From assembly GCF_012689525.1 (NCBI RefSeq), contig NZ_CP051516.1, forward strand, positions 2,294,001-2,358,000: a stretch of DNA of 64,000 nucleotides, written 5' to 3'. Every line of letters begins with the position of its first letter. Within the stretch, counting starts at the first letter, position 1. This document shows positions 23,896-34,780 of this stretch, piece after piece. This stretch comes from Paraburkholderia aromaticivorans. Lineage in GTDB: Bacteria > Pseudomonadota > Gammaproteobacteria > Burkholderiales > Burkholderiaceae. The notes beneath the pieces were generated by a model. It saw only the letters and a program-made list of their open reading frames with translations. It had not been told where the DNA came from and did no database searches. A program made the translations under genes and the position numbers.

Positions 23896-24843
23896 TCAAC
23901 GGGCCACGTGAAGTTCGGACGGCTCGAAATAAAAATTCCGGTTCCCCGCAAGGCGCGCGACCATGAAGTCGATGAATGTCCTCACCCGCAGCGGCAGCTC
24001 GGTCCGATGACGATAGTAGATATAGACCGCCTCGCGCTCGGTGACATGCTGAACCAGCAACGGGACCAGTTGGCCGCTCCTGATCGGCGCGGTGGCTGAA
24101 AAGCTGCCGAGTTGACCAATGCCGAGTCCGGCGATCACGGCCGCCGTCTCGGCGTCGGTGTCGTTGACGCACAAAGTCGTCGCGATGTCGCGATAGACGA
24201 TTTCATCCCCGATCAGGAATTCCCACGGGGCCTGCTTGCCCGTATTCGCGCGCCGGTATCCCGTGCAGCGGTGAGCGTCCAGTTCGTCGATAGTCCGCGG
24301 CGCGCCATGGCGCTCGATATAAGCGGGCGACGCGCAAACGATCAACTGGATCGGCAAAAGCCGACGCGCGATGGTGCCGCCCGACGGCGGAGACCCGCCA
24401 CGAAACCCCACATCGGCGCGATCGCCGATGAAGTCGGTGAAGTGGTCGTCGAATTGCACATCGAACTGCACGTTCGGATGCAATTCGGCGAATTCCAGAA
24501 AGTAAGGCCACAGCACCAGATGCCCCATTGCCCTTGGCGCGCTCACCCGCAGCGGACCCGCAATCTCGGCTTTCGAGCGTCGCGCGTCGTCGAGTGCGGA
24601 CGACAGGACAGCCAACGCAGGCGTCACGCTGTCGAGCAGGCCCTGCCCCTCCTCGGTCAGGCTCAGCTTGCGCGTGGTCCGATGGAAGAGCCGAACGCCC
24701 AGCTCCTTTTCCAGTTGCATCACCGCGTGGCTCGCGGCCTGCGGCGAGATGCCCTGATCCACGGCCGCCTTGCGCAGGCTTCCGAGCGTCGCCGCCCGGA
24801 CGAATATCGTGATCGCGCGAACTTCATTCACCGCCGCCCCCAT
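23896..24843 (-). CDS. LysR-family transcriptional regulator
   Basis: The 315-residue protein has an N-terminal winged helix-turn-helix (FVRAATLGSLRKAAVDQGIS, then VRLFHRTTRKLSLTEEG) and a C-terminal substrate-binding-like effector domain. It faces the short-chain dehydrogenase gene at 24948 across about 100 bp, the usual arrangement for a LysR regulator and its target. The effector is unknown. Start choice is uncertain: ATG at 24843 has no clear ribosome site, and a GTG five codons later follows GGGGGCGG. Confidence 0.88.
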   Translation of the reverse strand: MGAAVNEVRAITIFVRAATLGSLRKAAVDQGISPQAASHAVMQLEKELGVRLFHRTTRKLSLTEEGQGLLDSVTPALAVLSSALDDARRSKAEIAGPLRVSAPRAMGHLVLWPYFLEFAELHPNVQFDVQFDDHFTDFIGDRADVGFRGGSPPSGGTIARRLLPIQLIVCASPAYIERHGAPRTIDELDAHRCTGYRRANTGKQAPWEFLIGDEIVYRDIATTLCVNDTDAETAAVIAGLGIGQLGSFSATAPIRSGQLVPLLVQHVTEREAVYIYYRHRTELPLRVRTFIDFMVARLAGNRNFYFEPSELHVAR

Positions 24844-24947
24844 TAGCAAATAAAAGTTGATTATCAGTCTAGCAATCTACGCCTAGTTCGTGCGAATCAA
24901 CACTCCTATGATCCGTTCACCCCCACCCCAAACGTAGGAGAAACACC

Positions 24948-25805
24948 ATGGTCGAGCTCACGAAGAACGGCTTCAAGCGTGTCTGGTTCATCACGGGCGC
25001 ATCGCGCGGCCTGGGCGCGCTGATCGCCCAGGCGGCTTTGGCTGACGGCAATGCGGTGGTTGCCGCCGGCCGCAACGTCGCGGCGATCGTCGAGCGCCTC
25101 GGTGACTCGCCGGCACTGCTGCCCGTGGCGCTGGACGTCACGGACGAAGCGCAGGCGAAAGCCGCGGTTCAAGCCGCGCTCGAACAATTCGGCCGCATCG
25201 ACGTTCTGATCAACAACGCGGGATTCGGCTTGCTCGGCGCGATCGAGGAGTCCACCGACGCGGACGTGCGCCGCATGTACGACACCAACGTGTTCGGGCT
25301 GCTGACTGTCACGCGTGCCGTTCTGCCGGTGATGCGCTCGCAGCGCGCCGGTCACGTCATCAACATGTCGTCGATCGGCGGCTATCGGGCCGCCGCGGGA
25401 TTCGGCGCGTACAGTTCGACGAAGTTTGCGGTCGAAGGCTTGACCGAAGCCTTGCGCGCCGAATTGAAGCCGCTCGGCATTCACGCGACGGTCGTCGAGC
25501 CGGGTTACTTCCGGACTGACTTCCTCGACGCGTCATCGCTCGTCGTCGCACGCGAGGTCATTGCGGACTACGACGGGACATCGGGCAATGTGCGCCGGCA
25601 CGCAGCCAACATGAATCACAACCAGCCAGGGAATCCCGCGAAGCTCGCAGCGGCGATGATCGAACTGGTCGATGCGCAAACGCCTCCGCTGCGTCTGCCG
25701 CTTGGCACCGACACGCTGAAGGCCATCGCTGAGAAGAATGCCTATGTCGAGCAGGAAACCGAAACCTGGAGGGCGCTGTCGGCATCGACTGACTTCAGCG
25801 CTTGA
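24948..25805 (+). CDS. Short-chain dehydrogenase/reductase (SDR)
   Basis: This 285-residue classical SDR has the cofactor motif TGASRGLG (residues about 17-24), the NNAG motif in VLINNAGFGLLG, a Ser in MSSIGGYR and the catalytic YSSTK (in GAYSSTKFAVEGL). The basic residue in AAGRN after the second strand leaves NADP(H) or NAD(H) open. The substrate cannot be told from sequence. AGGAGAAACACC precedes the ATG. It is divergent from a LysR gene that probably controls it. Confidence 0.92.
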   Translation: MVELTKNGFKRVWFITGASRGLGALIAQAALADGNAVVAAGRNVAAIVERLGDSPALLPVALDVTDEAQAKAAVQAALEQFGRIDVLINNAGFGLLGAIEESTDADVRRMYDTNVFGLLTVTRAVLPVMRSQRAGHVINMSSIGGYRAAAGFGAYSSTKFAVEGLTEALRAELKPLGIHATVVEPGYFRTDFLDASSLVVAREVIADYDGTSGNVRRHAANMNHNQPGNPAKLAAAMIELVDAQTPPLRLPLGTDTLKAIAEKNAYVEQETETWRALSASTDFSA

Positions 25806-26081
25806 CACTCGACGATCAGATAGACGAGCGCCGGGTGACGGCCAGGATTCGAGTCCGGAAGATAAGCCGGGCGACTTGCACAGTCGAAGCCGTCACCGGC
25901 GAGAGCGACAAAATAATCGCCGTAGGCGGAGCCTGCGGCGTACCCATTTGCGCAAAGGTGATTTCGATATCCGGTACTTCTGAGGCCTGCGGCCCGCACC
26001 TATAGTCAGCTCAGCTTTCGGACGCCGACCCAACTTCGTGATGGGCCCGCGCGAAGCTTTCCCAATCCCAAGGAGCAGACC

Positions 26082-27026
26082 ATGTTGACCCGTACGTCGC
26101 CGGCGCCTCTCGTCGAACCCGCTGCCGTGACCCTCGATGCGCAATACTTCGAATACACGTCGTCAGCCAATCCGATCGGCGCGAAGCTCATCTCGCGCGT
26201 GCCGTTCCGTAACTTTTCGCCTTCGCTGTACGCAGACGGCGCAACCCGGGTCGTGCCGCTCGACCTCTCCGCGGAGTTGGGTTGCCCCAGCCCCGCGACG
26301 GGTCCCGGCCTGAGCGCCAATTTTCTGCGCATCAACGCAGGGGACGCATTGACGCTCGCGCCGAACGCGACCTCGCAGGTTTGCTACGTCATTAGCGGGA
26401 CCGGCAGCGTGACGCAGGCCGAGACTCACTTCCCGTTCGAGCAGGGCGATTTCTTCACCCTGCCCGGCGGCGCTGTTGCTGTGCTGTCCGCCGACACGAC
26501 GGCCACGCTCTATTACGTCAACGACGCGCCGTTGCTCACCTATCTCGGCACGACCGGCGTCAGGGCGCGCTTTGCGCCGACGCGCTATCCGGCCGCCCAG
26601 GCGCAGGCGGAATTGCGCAAGGTCTCGGAAGAAGCCAATGCGGGCCGCCGCAACCGCATCAGCGTGCTGATGGGCAACGCCCACTTTCCGCAGACGCGCA
26701 CGGTCACGCATGTGTTGTGGGCCATGTTCGGCATCGTGCCGCCTAACTCAATGCAGAAGCCGCACCGCCATCAGTCGATTGCACTCGACTTCATCGCTGG
26801 CGGCAAGCCAGGCGTCTATACGCTGGTCGGCACCGAACTGGATGAGAGCGGCAAGATCGCCGATCCGACCCGCGTCGATTGGGAAGCCGGGATGGCGTTC
26901 GTGACACCGCCGGGATACTGGCATGCGCATTTCAATGAAACGGACGAAAACGCTTACGTGATTCCGATCCAGGATGCCGGCTTGCAGACCTGGCTGCGCA
27001 CGCTCGACATCCGCTTCGCCCGTTAA
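26082..27026 (+). CDS. Bicupin protein, gentisate-dioxygenase-like
   Basis: This 314-residue protein has two cupin domains. The second keeps metal-ligand candidates (PHRHQSIALDFIAGG and YWHAHFNETDEN) as in gentisate 1,2-dioxygenase-type bicupins. The first (SQVCYVISGTGSVTQAETHF, then FPFEQGDFFTLPGG) lacks the usual His pair. It could be a ring-cleaving dioxygenase or a non-catalytic sugar/acid-binding cupin. AAGGAGCAGACC precedes the start. Its stop overlaps the stop of the convergent LysR gene (TTAA at 27023-27026). Confidence 0.8.
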   Translation: MLTRTSPAPLVEPAAVTLDAQYFEYTSSANPIGAKLISRVPFRNFSPSLYADGATRVVPLDLSAELGCPSPATGPGLSANFLRINAGDALTLAPNATSQVCYVISGTGSVTQAETHFPFEQGDFFTLPGGAVAVLSADTTATLYYVNDAPLLTYLGTTGVRARFAPTRYPAAQAQAELRKVSEEANAGRRNRISVLMGNAHFPQTRTVTHVLWAMFGIVPPNSMQKPHRHQSIALDFIAGGKPGVYTLVGTELDESGKIADPTRVDWEAGMAFVTPPGYWHAHFNETDENAYVIPIQDAGLQTWLRTLDIRFAR

Positions 27027-27976
27027 GCCTGCAGCGCCAGCGCGAGTCCGTCGTCCCAGTACGGCGGCTCGCCGATCGCCTCGGCGTAGAAGTCCACGAA
27101 CGCGCGCACCTTCGACGAGACGATTTTCTTCGGCGGATAGACCGCCCAGACCGCGGGTTCGGCTCGCCCCGTGCGTGCCTCCCATTCCGGCAGCACGTGC
27201 TGCAGGCGCCCTTCGCGCAAGGCCGTGGATGCGAGCCACGTCGGCAGCAGAGCAAGGCCGCAGCCGGACACGGCGAGTTCCAGCACCGCTTCGGAGTCGT
27301 CCGCGCGCAGGCGCCCTCGCAATGCCACCAGCACCTGCTCGGGCGATGCCTGGGCATCCGCGATGCGAGTGAAAGACCATTTGTCGTCCGGCAGCAGCGA
27401 CAGGCGAAGCACGTCGTGTGCGGCCAGATCTTCGGGGACACGCGGCGTCCCGCTCCGCTCGAAATACGCCGGGCCGCCGCAGACGATACGGCGATGCGGC
27501 GCAATGCGTTTGGCCATCAACGACGAATCGGGCAGCACACCGATCCGGATCGCCACGTCGATGCCGGCTTCGATCATATTGAGCGTTTCGTCGGTCGAGA
27601 CGATATCGAGGCCGATGTCAGGGTAGCGCGTCATGAACGCCGGCAAATGCGGCACGATATGCCGGCGCCCGAACGCCGACGGCATCGTGACGCGTAGCAT
27701 GCCTTGCGGCGTGCGATTCAGCGACGACGTCAGCTGGCGCGCGTCGTCGAGCGCCTGCAGGGCAACCATGGCGTGCTCACGAAACAGCCTGCCGCCCTCG
27801 GTCAGGACGAGCCCCCGCGTCGACCGGTTAAACAGGGCAATGCCCAGATCCTTTTCCAGCTCGCTCACGTAGCGCGAAATAGTCGAGGTTTTGACTGCCA
27901 TTTCATGAGCCGTCTTGCTGAAGCTCTGCAGTTCCGCTGCGCAAACGAAGGCGCGTACCGCGGCAAAATAATCCAT
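27023..27976 (-). CDS. LysR-family transcriptional regulator
   Basis: This 317-residue protein has the HTH region FVCAAELQSFSKTAHEMAVK and the wing IALFNRSTRGLVLTEGGRLF, then an effector domain. The start at 27976 (MDYFAAVRAFVCAAEL) is where family similarity begins; the longer frame to 28018 has no support. No ribosome site is obvious for either. It converges on the bicupin gene with overlapping stops, so that gene is not an obvious divergent target. Its stop-to-start neighbour upstream is another LysR gene, 82 bp away. Confidence 0.88.
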   Translation of the reverse strand: MDYFAAVRAFVCAAELQSFSKTAHEMAVKTSTISRYVSELEKDLGIALFNRSTRGLVLTEGGRLFREHAMVALQALDDARQLTSSLNRTPQGMLRVTMPSAFGRRHIVPHLPAFMTRYPDIGLDIVSTDETLNMIEAGIDVAIRIGVLPDSSLMAKRIAPHRRIVCGGPAYFERSGTPRVPEDLAAHDVLRLSLLPDDKWSFTRIADAQASPEQVLVALRGRLRADDSEAVLELAVSGCGLALLPTWLASTALREGRLQHVLPEWEARTGRAEPAVWAVYPPKKIVSSKVRAFVDFYAEAIGEPPYWDDGLALALQA

Positions 27977-28058
27977 CGTATGTCTAATGTGAATCGAGCG
28001 TTCTACAAAGAGTTTCACGACTGAACTCGCGCAACGCTCCGCGCGCGAGCCTGTTCGA

Positions 28059-28916
28059 TCACAGCAACGGCAGTGTCAGTCTGATGTGCTCCGCGAATAC
28101 CGTGATCAGATGGGACGGACGCTTCCGCTCGAACTTCAGCGTAATGCCTATGGTGGGCAAAGGCGGAAGCGCGGGATCGCCATTGAGTATGGAGAGATCC
28201 GGGGCGACGGCAGTCTGCGTGATGACGGCAACGGCCTGCCCCGAGCGGACCAGGGCCGTGAGGCCGGCAAGACTGCTGCTCGCATAGGCGATGCGGTAGG
28301 GCCGGCCGACGCGTTGCAGCGCTTCGCAGGCCGCCACATGGTCGAGCGTGTCCGGATCGGAAAGCGCCAGCGGCAACGGGTCGAAGTGCGTGCAATCCAG
28401 TCCCGGATAGCCAACCCAGACCAGCGGCTCACGGCGAATGATGTCGTCGTTCGCGGCGTCATCGGGCAACGAGATCATGGCAAGGTCCAGCGCATGCATC
28501 TCCAGTTGTTCGAGCAATCGCGGCGTGGGTGCGCAAATCACTTCGACCAGCGCATGCGGATGCTGGCTCGAGAACTGACGTAGCAAATGCGGCAGGAAAA
28601 CGGCGGCGTAGTCGTCCGGGCAGCCGAAGCGGATCGTGCCCGACAGCCCTTTGCCGGACAGATCGGCCATCGCCTCGTCGTGCAGTCGCAGAATACGTTG
28701 GGCGTGAATCAACAGGCGTTCGCCGGGATTCGTCAGCACCACGCCACGACCCGTGCGCTGGAACAGCGGCTGATCGACGATTTCTTCGAGGCGCTTCATC
28801 TGCTGACTCAGCGCCGACTGGGTTCGGCCGATCCGGTTCGCCGCGCGACTGAGCGCCCGAACTTCGGCGACAACGGTAAACGATCGCAGCAGATCGATTT
28901 CGAGTGAAAGACTCAA
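28059..28916 (-). CDS. dgdR: LysR-family regulator, probable DgdR
   Basis: This 285-residue LysR protein has HTH residues FTVVAEVRALSRAANRIG and QSALSQQMKRLEEI, and effector domain from about residue 90. It starts with TTG at 28916. It is divergent from dgdA across 105 bp. In B. cepacia, DgdR is a LysR-type repressor of dgdA that responds to dialkylglycine substrates; the name is given here by position and family, not by residue-level comparison. A palindrome at 28931-28948 lies immediately upstream. Confidence 0.8.
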   Translation of the reverse strand: MSLSLEIDLLRSFTVVAEVRALSRAANRIGRTQSALSQQMKRLEEIVDQPLFQRTGRGVVLTNPGERLLIHAQRILRLHDEAMADLSGKGLSGTIRFGCPDDYAAVFLPHLLRQFSSQHPHALVEVICAPTPRLLEQLEMHALDLAMISLPDDAANDDIIRREPLVWVGYPGLDCTHFDPLPLALSDPDTLDHVAACEALQRVGRPYRIAYASSSLAGLTALVRSGQAVAVITQTAVAPDLSILNGDPALPPLPTIGITLKFERKRPSHLITVFAEHIRLTLPLL

Positions 28917-28930
28917 GGTATTAGGCCCGC

Positions 28931-28948
28931 TTCTATCTTCGATAAGAA
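28931..28948. promoter_or_regulatory. Imperfect palindrome between dgdR and dgdA
   Basis: TTCTATCTTCGATAAGAA has arms TTCT/AGAA and ATC/GAT around a short centre. It lies 14 bp from the dgdR start and about 74 bp from dgdA, a typical position for a LysR regulatory binding site. Binding is inferred. Confidence 0.45.
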
Positions 28949-29003
28949 CTATTCGATTCTATGAAACCAGAGAGCCAACTAGACTGCAAGTTATTCCCGC
29001 TAG

Positions 29004-30323
<1,320 letters not shown>

Positions 30324-30349
30324 TTCATCGCGCGCGGGCCAGCGTGCGC

Positions 30350-31312
30350 TTATAGATGAGCGTCCGCAATCGGCCCGCGGGTTTCCCTGCTGAAGCGACG
30401 GACCGCTTGAGGCGGCTGCCCAATGGTCCGCAGGAACGCCCGCCGCATTCGCTCGCGATCCGTCAAGCCGACTTCGTCCGCGATTACATCCAGAGATAAA
30501 CGCCCTTTTTCCAGCAACAGCCTCGCGGCTTCCACTCGCAAATGTTCGACGGCTTTGGCGGGGGATTGCCCCGTTTCGGCACTGAAGGCCCGGCTGAACT
30601 GGCGTGGGCTCAGGCCCGCGACGTCGGCTAATTCCTCGACGGTCAAGGCATTGCGCAGATTGGCGTTCGCGTAGTCGATCGCCTTCTGGATCCGGTCGGA
30701 TTTGGGCTCGAGGTCGAGCAACGTGGAAAACTGCGATTGCCCGCCGGCGCGGCGATGATAGACAACAAGCTTGCGCGCTACCGCGCGTGAAACGTCCTGG
30801 CCATGATCCCCCTCGATCATGGCGAGCGCCATGTCGATCGTGGCTGTCATGCCCGCGGAAGTCCAGATCGGTCCGTCGACAATGAAAATCTGATCTTCCT
30901 CGACGGTAATGTTGGGAAAACGGCGCTGCAGGTCATGTGCGAAGCGCCAATGTGTCGTCGCCCGGCGACCGTCCAGCACCCCTGCTTCGGCCAGGATAAA
31001 CGCGCCTGTGCATGGCGCCGCGATTCGCCGCGACGTTGTCAGAGCGCGCCTGACGAACGCAGTCAATGCGGTAGAGACGATGTCGATCTCGACACCGGAG
31101 CCGAACATGACGGTGTCGAACACGGCGTCGGAGAACGGCTGCGTTTCTACCCGGATACCTGCCGAGGACAACACGAGTCCTCCCTCTTCAGAGAGCACCG
31201 TCACTTCGTATTCGGGCTCTCCGAGCACGACGTTCGCCAGCTCAAAGGCGGTCACTGCCGCGAAACCCATCAGATAGAAATTCGGGAATACAACGAAGCC
31301 GATCGTGTGCAT
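30350..31312 (-). CDS. GlxA-family (DJ-1/PfpI + AraC) transcriptional regulator
   Basis: This 320-residue regulator has an N-terminal DJ-1/PfpI-like amidotransferase-fold domain (about 1-170, with RIAAPCTGAFILAEAG around the nucleophile-elbow Cys) and a C-terminal AraC HTH pair. The first HTH is LTVEELADVAGLSPRQFSRA and the second LSLDVIADEVGLTDRERMRR. The domain order is that of GlxA/ArgR-type activators of amine or amino-acid catabolism. It faces the MFS gene at 31503 across 190 bp and is a candidate regulator of it. Confidence 0.92.
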   Translation of the reverse strand: MHTIGFVVFPNFYLMGFAAVTAFELANVVLGEPEYEVTVLSEEGGLVLSSAGIRVETQPFSDAVFDTVMFGSGVEIDIVSTALTAFVRRALTTSRRIAAPCTGAFILAEAGVLDGRRATTHWRFAHDLQRRFPNITVEEDQIFIVDGPIWTSAGMTATIDMALAMIEGDHGQDVSRAVARKLVVYHRRAGGQSQFSTLLDLEPKSDRIQKAIDYANANLRNALTVEELADVAGLSPRQFSRAFSAETGQSPAKAVEHLRVEAARLLLEKGRLSLDVIADEVGLTDRERMRRAFLRTIGQPPQAVRRFSRETRGPIADAHL

Positions 31313-31502
31313 AGCTTGCCCAGCTCATGTCCTGAATCGCCTGTATATATGACATTTGAGACACGGTCAACGGCGATTATTCTCTATCCATACCGTTCCG
31401 GCACAAAGAGCCGCCCGGCCGGACGCCGCGATCGTGTGTCAGTCAAATTGCGATGCGCGTCTTCGGACTGAACCTCAAACCGCTTACCACGAGAACTTTC
31501 GT

Positions 31503-32741
31503 ATGGATCGCCGACTACTGATACTGGCCGTGGGCATGTTCGCAATGGGTACCGACAACTTCGTCGTCGCCGGTATTCTTCCAGGCGTCGCCGCGTCACT
31601 GAATACATCCGTCAGCCTCGCGGGGCTGATGGTCACCTTTTACGCATTGACCTACGCGGTGGCTGCCCCGGTCATGGCGGCTTTGGCGGGCGGCTGGCCG
31701 CGCAAGCTTCTGCTGGTTTCCGCGCTCGGCATTTTCGTCGCCGGCAACATGATCAGCGCGGTCGCCACGGACTTGCACTGGGTTTTGTTTAGCCGGGCTC
31801 TGTCAGGATTCGGCGCAGCGCTGTTCTCGCCTACTGCATTGGGCGTTGCCTCTGCGCTTGCTCCGCCCGAAAAACGCGGCCGTGCGTTAGCTGCGGTAAC
31901 GGCCGGACTGACGGGGGCAACAGCGCTCGGCTCGCCGATCGGCACGTTTATCGGCGGATTCGGAAGCTGGCGAACGACGCTCTGGTTCGTCACGCTGCTC
32001 GGGATGGTGGCGATGATCGGCGTCTGGACGATGCTGCCATCCGTTCCCCGGCCTGCATCCGTCAGGTTGCGAGAACGGCTTGCACCGGTCCGCGACGCAC
32101 GGATAGCGCTAACCTTGCTCACGTCGTTATTCGGCTTCGGCGGGTTCCTCATGGTGTACACGTATGCGGGCGTGGTGCTGCAGCGTGTAACCCACGGCGA
32201 CGGACGCATTCTCGCCGGGATGTTCTTGTTGTGGGGCGTGGCGGCGACGGCCGGCAACCTTCTGGCTGGCCGTCTTGTGGACCGGTTCAAGAGCCGCAAC
32301 ATCATCAATGCGATGCTGTGGCTTGCCATCATCAATTTTTGTGCGTTGCCGTGGACATCCGCGCATGCCTTCAGCACCGCCGTTGCGCTCACGATCTGGG
32401 GCGTATGCGGATGGGGGCTGATCGTCCCGCAACAACATCGGCTGGTGCAACTCAAACCGGACGTGGCACCCCTGCTGCTGGCTCTCAACAATACCGCGAC
32501 ATACATCGGGCTCGCCTGCTCCGGCGTGCTTGGCGGCGCGGTGCTGCAAAAGATCGGCGGGCAGTACCTGAGTCTCGTCGCGGCCGCGCTGATTGCGATC
32601 GCTTTCGTGCTCGCCGAAGCCGCGCATCGTTGCATGAGCCGGCCGGACATGCCGCACCGCGCGACGGCCCATCGTCGCGAGACCGAGGTAATGGGGAAAC
32701 CCCGATCCAACCCGGAGCGCCCCACGCGAGACTTTGTTTAA
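31503..32741 (+). CDS. MFS transporter, DHA1-like exporter
   Basis: This 412-residue inner-membrane protein has 12 predicted helices. It begins LLILAVGMFAMGTDNFVVAG, the opening motif of the AraJ/chloramphenicol exporter-like branch of DHA1 transporters, and has FSRALSGFGAALFSPTALGV in helix 4. It probably exports a small molecule; the substrate is unknown. The last 30 residues are polar and unusual for the family (HRRETEVMGKPRSNPERPTR), perhaps a read-through extension. The start at 31503 is chosen at the first helix; the longer frame from 31356 is non-coding in character. Confidence 0.88.
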   Translation: MDRRLLILAVGMFAMGTDNFVVAGILPGVAASLNTSVSLAGLMVTFYALTYAVAAPVMAALAGGWPRKLLLVSALGIFVAGNMISAVATDLHWVLFSRALSGFGAALFSPTALGVASALAPPEKRGRALAAVTAGLTGATALGSPIGTFIGGFGSWRTTLWFVTLLGMVAMIGVWTMLPSVPRPASVRLRERLAPVRDARIALTLLTSLFGFGGFLMVYTYAGVVLQRVTHGDGRILAGMFLLWGVAATAGNLLAGRLVDRFKSRNIINAMLWLAIINFCALPWTSAHAFSTAVALTIWGVCGWGLIVPQQHRLVQLKPDVAPLLLALNNTATYIGLACSGVLGGAVLQKIGGQYLSLVAAALIAIAFVLAEAAHRCMSRPDMPHRATAHRRETEVMGKPRSNPERPTRDFV

Positions 32742-32798
32742 AACGCGAACACCGCCCGTGCCTATACGGCTTGTCCAGACGGACGGTTTCGCATGACT

Positions 32799-33493
32799 TT
32801 ATTCCGAACTCAAGCTATCCAGCCAACGCTCGATTGCAGCACCCGAACACTCGCTACTTCTCCAGCCAATATGGCCGTCTGGTCTGACGATCCAGACGTC
32901 ACCGCCCTTCGCACGGAATGTCGTGGCAAAGTCACCCGCGGCGTCCGTCACTATCGTCATGAGCTCGGACACCGGCACTTCGCAATCCGGAGGTGTGACC
33001 AGCACGGCCGATGCGGCGCCGGGTAACGACGCAGTAAGTGCGCGACAACCGTCGACGAACGCGTCGTATTGCTGCCCAGCCGCATCGACATAGCCGATGA
33101 GCGTATGTCGTCCCGCGTCGACGTAGTCATGCAACCGCCTTGCATGGCCAACGAAGCGTTGTGCGAGACCTTGCACGTCGGGCAGCCGGTCACCGGGTGC
33201 GGGCAGTTCACGATCCGCGTCAGAACATAGGTCAGCGACGATTGGGCTGCCACGATAGGTGATCAGCAACTGGGTCTCGCGCATCGCCGGATTGGCGGCC
33301 TGGCGCGTGAGGACGGCATTGAGTGCCGCGCTCGTCGACTTGACGACATCGACGCCAACGGGATGTCGTTCTGTCAGATAGCTACCGAGCAACGCAGGAC
33401 CCGCCAGCCCCTTCGCGACATAGGCCAGTTTCCACGCGAGGGCAGCAAGCCGACTGGGCCGGCGCCAACGATAAGTACGTCCACGTCTTCCAT
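32799..33493 (-). pseudogene. FAD-dependent aromatic monooxygenase, internally deleted
   Basis: From the ATG at 33493 (CAGGAG upstream) the frame reads MEDVDVLIVGAGPVGL, the Rossmann start of PheA/TfdB-type flavin hydroxylases. At about 33440-33446 it jumps, in another frame, directly to LAWKLAYVAKGLAGPALLGS, which normally follows the GD motif near residue 310. It then runs to the thioredoxin-like C-terminal domain and a stop at 32799. Roughly 290 codons are missing and the frame is broken, so the product cannot be a working hydroxylase. The C-terminal part alone is open for 198 codons. An intact relative is at 41829. Confidence 0.85.
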
Positions 33494-33713
33494 GTTTTGC
33501 TCCTGACAGGTTACGTGTTCAACTGTTACGGAAACCTATGGATCGAAGCGCTTCGAGTTCGCATAACAGTGTATGAATGTGACGTTTGATTCAGAACGAG
33601 AATATTCGTGGCGCGCTCCAATTAAAGCGCAGGCAGACATGATCGAATAGATTGCATAGAACTAAGCTGAGTTGGCCATCCTCAGATGTGAGCAGCGTTT
33701 GCCATGGCATTCA

Positions 33714-34667
33714 TCACTGACTGCCGCGTCTTTTCCCCTTCTCTTCGAACGCCTGCGCAAACACGTCAGCCAGCCACGCGAGCCCCGGATCCTGGTCGCG
33801 CGCCGCGGACCACATCAGCGAGACCTCGTAGCCCGGCACATCGAATGGCAGCGGACTCATCGCCAGGTCCAGCGCGTCGCGCCAGACGCGGCCAATGAAG
33901 TCCGGCACCGTGGCAATCGCAGGCGTGCGCCGGACGATGAACGGACTCGTGGCGAAATTCGCGCTGGAGAACACCACATCGCGCTTAAGTCCCTCCAATG
34001 CCAGCCGCTCGTCGATAAAGCCGAGCAGGCCGGCGCTGAACGAGGTCAGCACGTGCCGATGTTGTAGGAATTCTTCCATCGTCAGACGTTTTCGGCGGGT
34101 TTTGACGAGGCGCGGATTGTAGACGCTCACAAAGCGCCATTGAAATAGCGGCCGGCGCCGCTGCCACTGCGCGCATTCGGGGAACACGCCGACCGCGAGT
34201 TCGATTTCCCCCTCGTCGAGCATCGCCGCCGCACGCGTCGAATCGGTGGGGCGTGCGATCAGCTTCACGCCGGGAGCCGTGGCGGTCAGGCGATCCATGA
34301 TTTCCGGTGTCATCAGGACCTCCAGCGAATCGCTCAAGCCGATGCGAAACACGCGTTGCGCGCTCGCCGGATCGAACACGGGTGGCTGCGTCAGCACCTG
34401 GTGCAGCGATTGAAGAAATGGCTCGATCTGCCGCGCCAGTTCGAGCGCACGCGAGGTAGGCACGATGCCGCGCGAGGTGCGCACGAACAGCTCGTCGCCG
34501 AACGCCTCGCGCAAGCGTTTGAGCGCTCCGCTTACCGCCGGCTGGCCGAGAAAGAGCCGCTGTGCGGCGCGCGTGACGCTACGCTCCTCGAACAGCGCGC
34601 GAAACGTCAGCAGCAGGTTCAGGTCGAAATGCCTGAAATCATTTTCAATGATGTTGGTCATCGCCAT
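33714..34667 (-). CDS. LysR-family transcriptional regulator (NodD/LinR-like)
   Basis: This 317-residue regulator has an N-terminal extension before the HTH (FDLNLLLTFRALFEERSVTR, then GQPAVSGALKRLREAFGDEL) and the FVRTSRGIVPTSRALELA wing typical of the NodD/NahR subgroup, whose effectors are often aromatic. The start is one of two neighbouring ATGs (34667 or 34661); neither has a good ribosome site. It is divergent from the dehydrogenase at 34781, its likely target. Confidence 0.88.
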   Translation of the reverse strand: MAMTNIIENDFRHFDLNLLLTFRALFEERSVTRAAQRLFLGQPAVSGALKRLREAFGDELFVRTSRGIVPTSRALELARQIEPFLQSLHQVLTQPPVFDPASAQRVFRIGLSDSLEVLMTPEIMDRLTATAPGVKLIARPTDSTRAAAMLDEGEIELAVGVFPECAQWQRRRPLFQWRFVSVYNPRLVKTRRKRLTMEEFLQHRHVLTSFSAGLLGFIDERLALEGLKRDVVFSSANFATSPFIVRRTPAIATVPDFIGRVWRDALDLAMSPLPFDVPGYEVSLMWSAARDQDPGLAWLADVFAQAFEEKGKRRGSQ

Positions 34668-34780
34668 GAACGATTTGAATGATAGTCGACCGACATGCAT
34701 TCTATCGCCATGGAGCGCGCCGCAAAGTGCAATGTGATGTCGAGTCGGCCCGCTCTCCTTTCATCCACAGGAGCAGCGAT

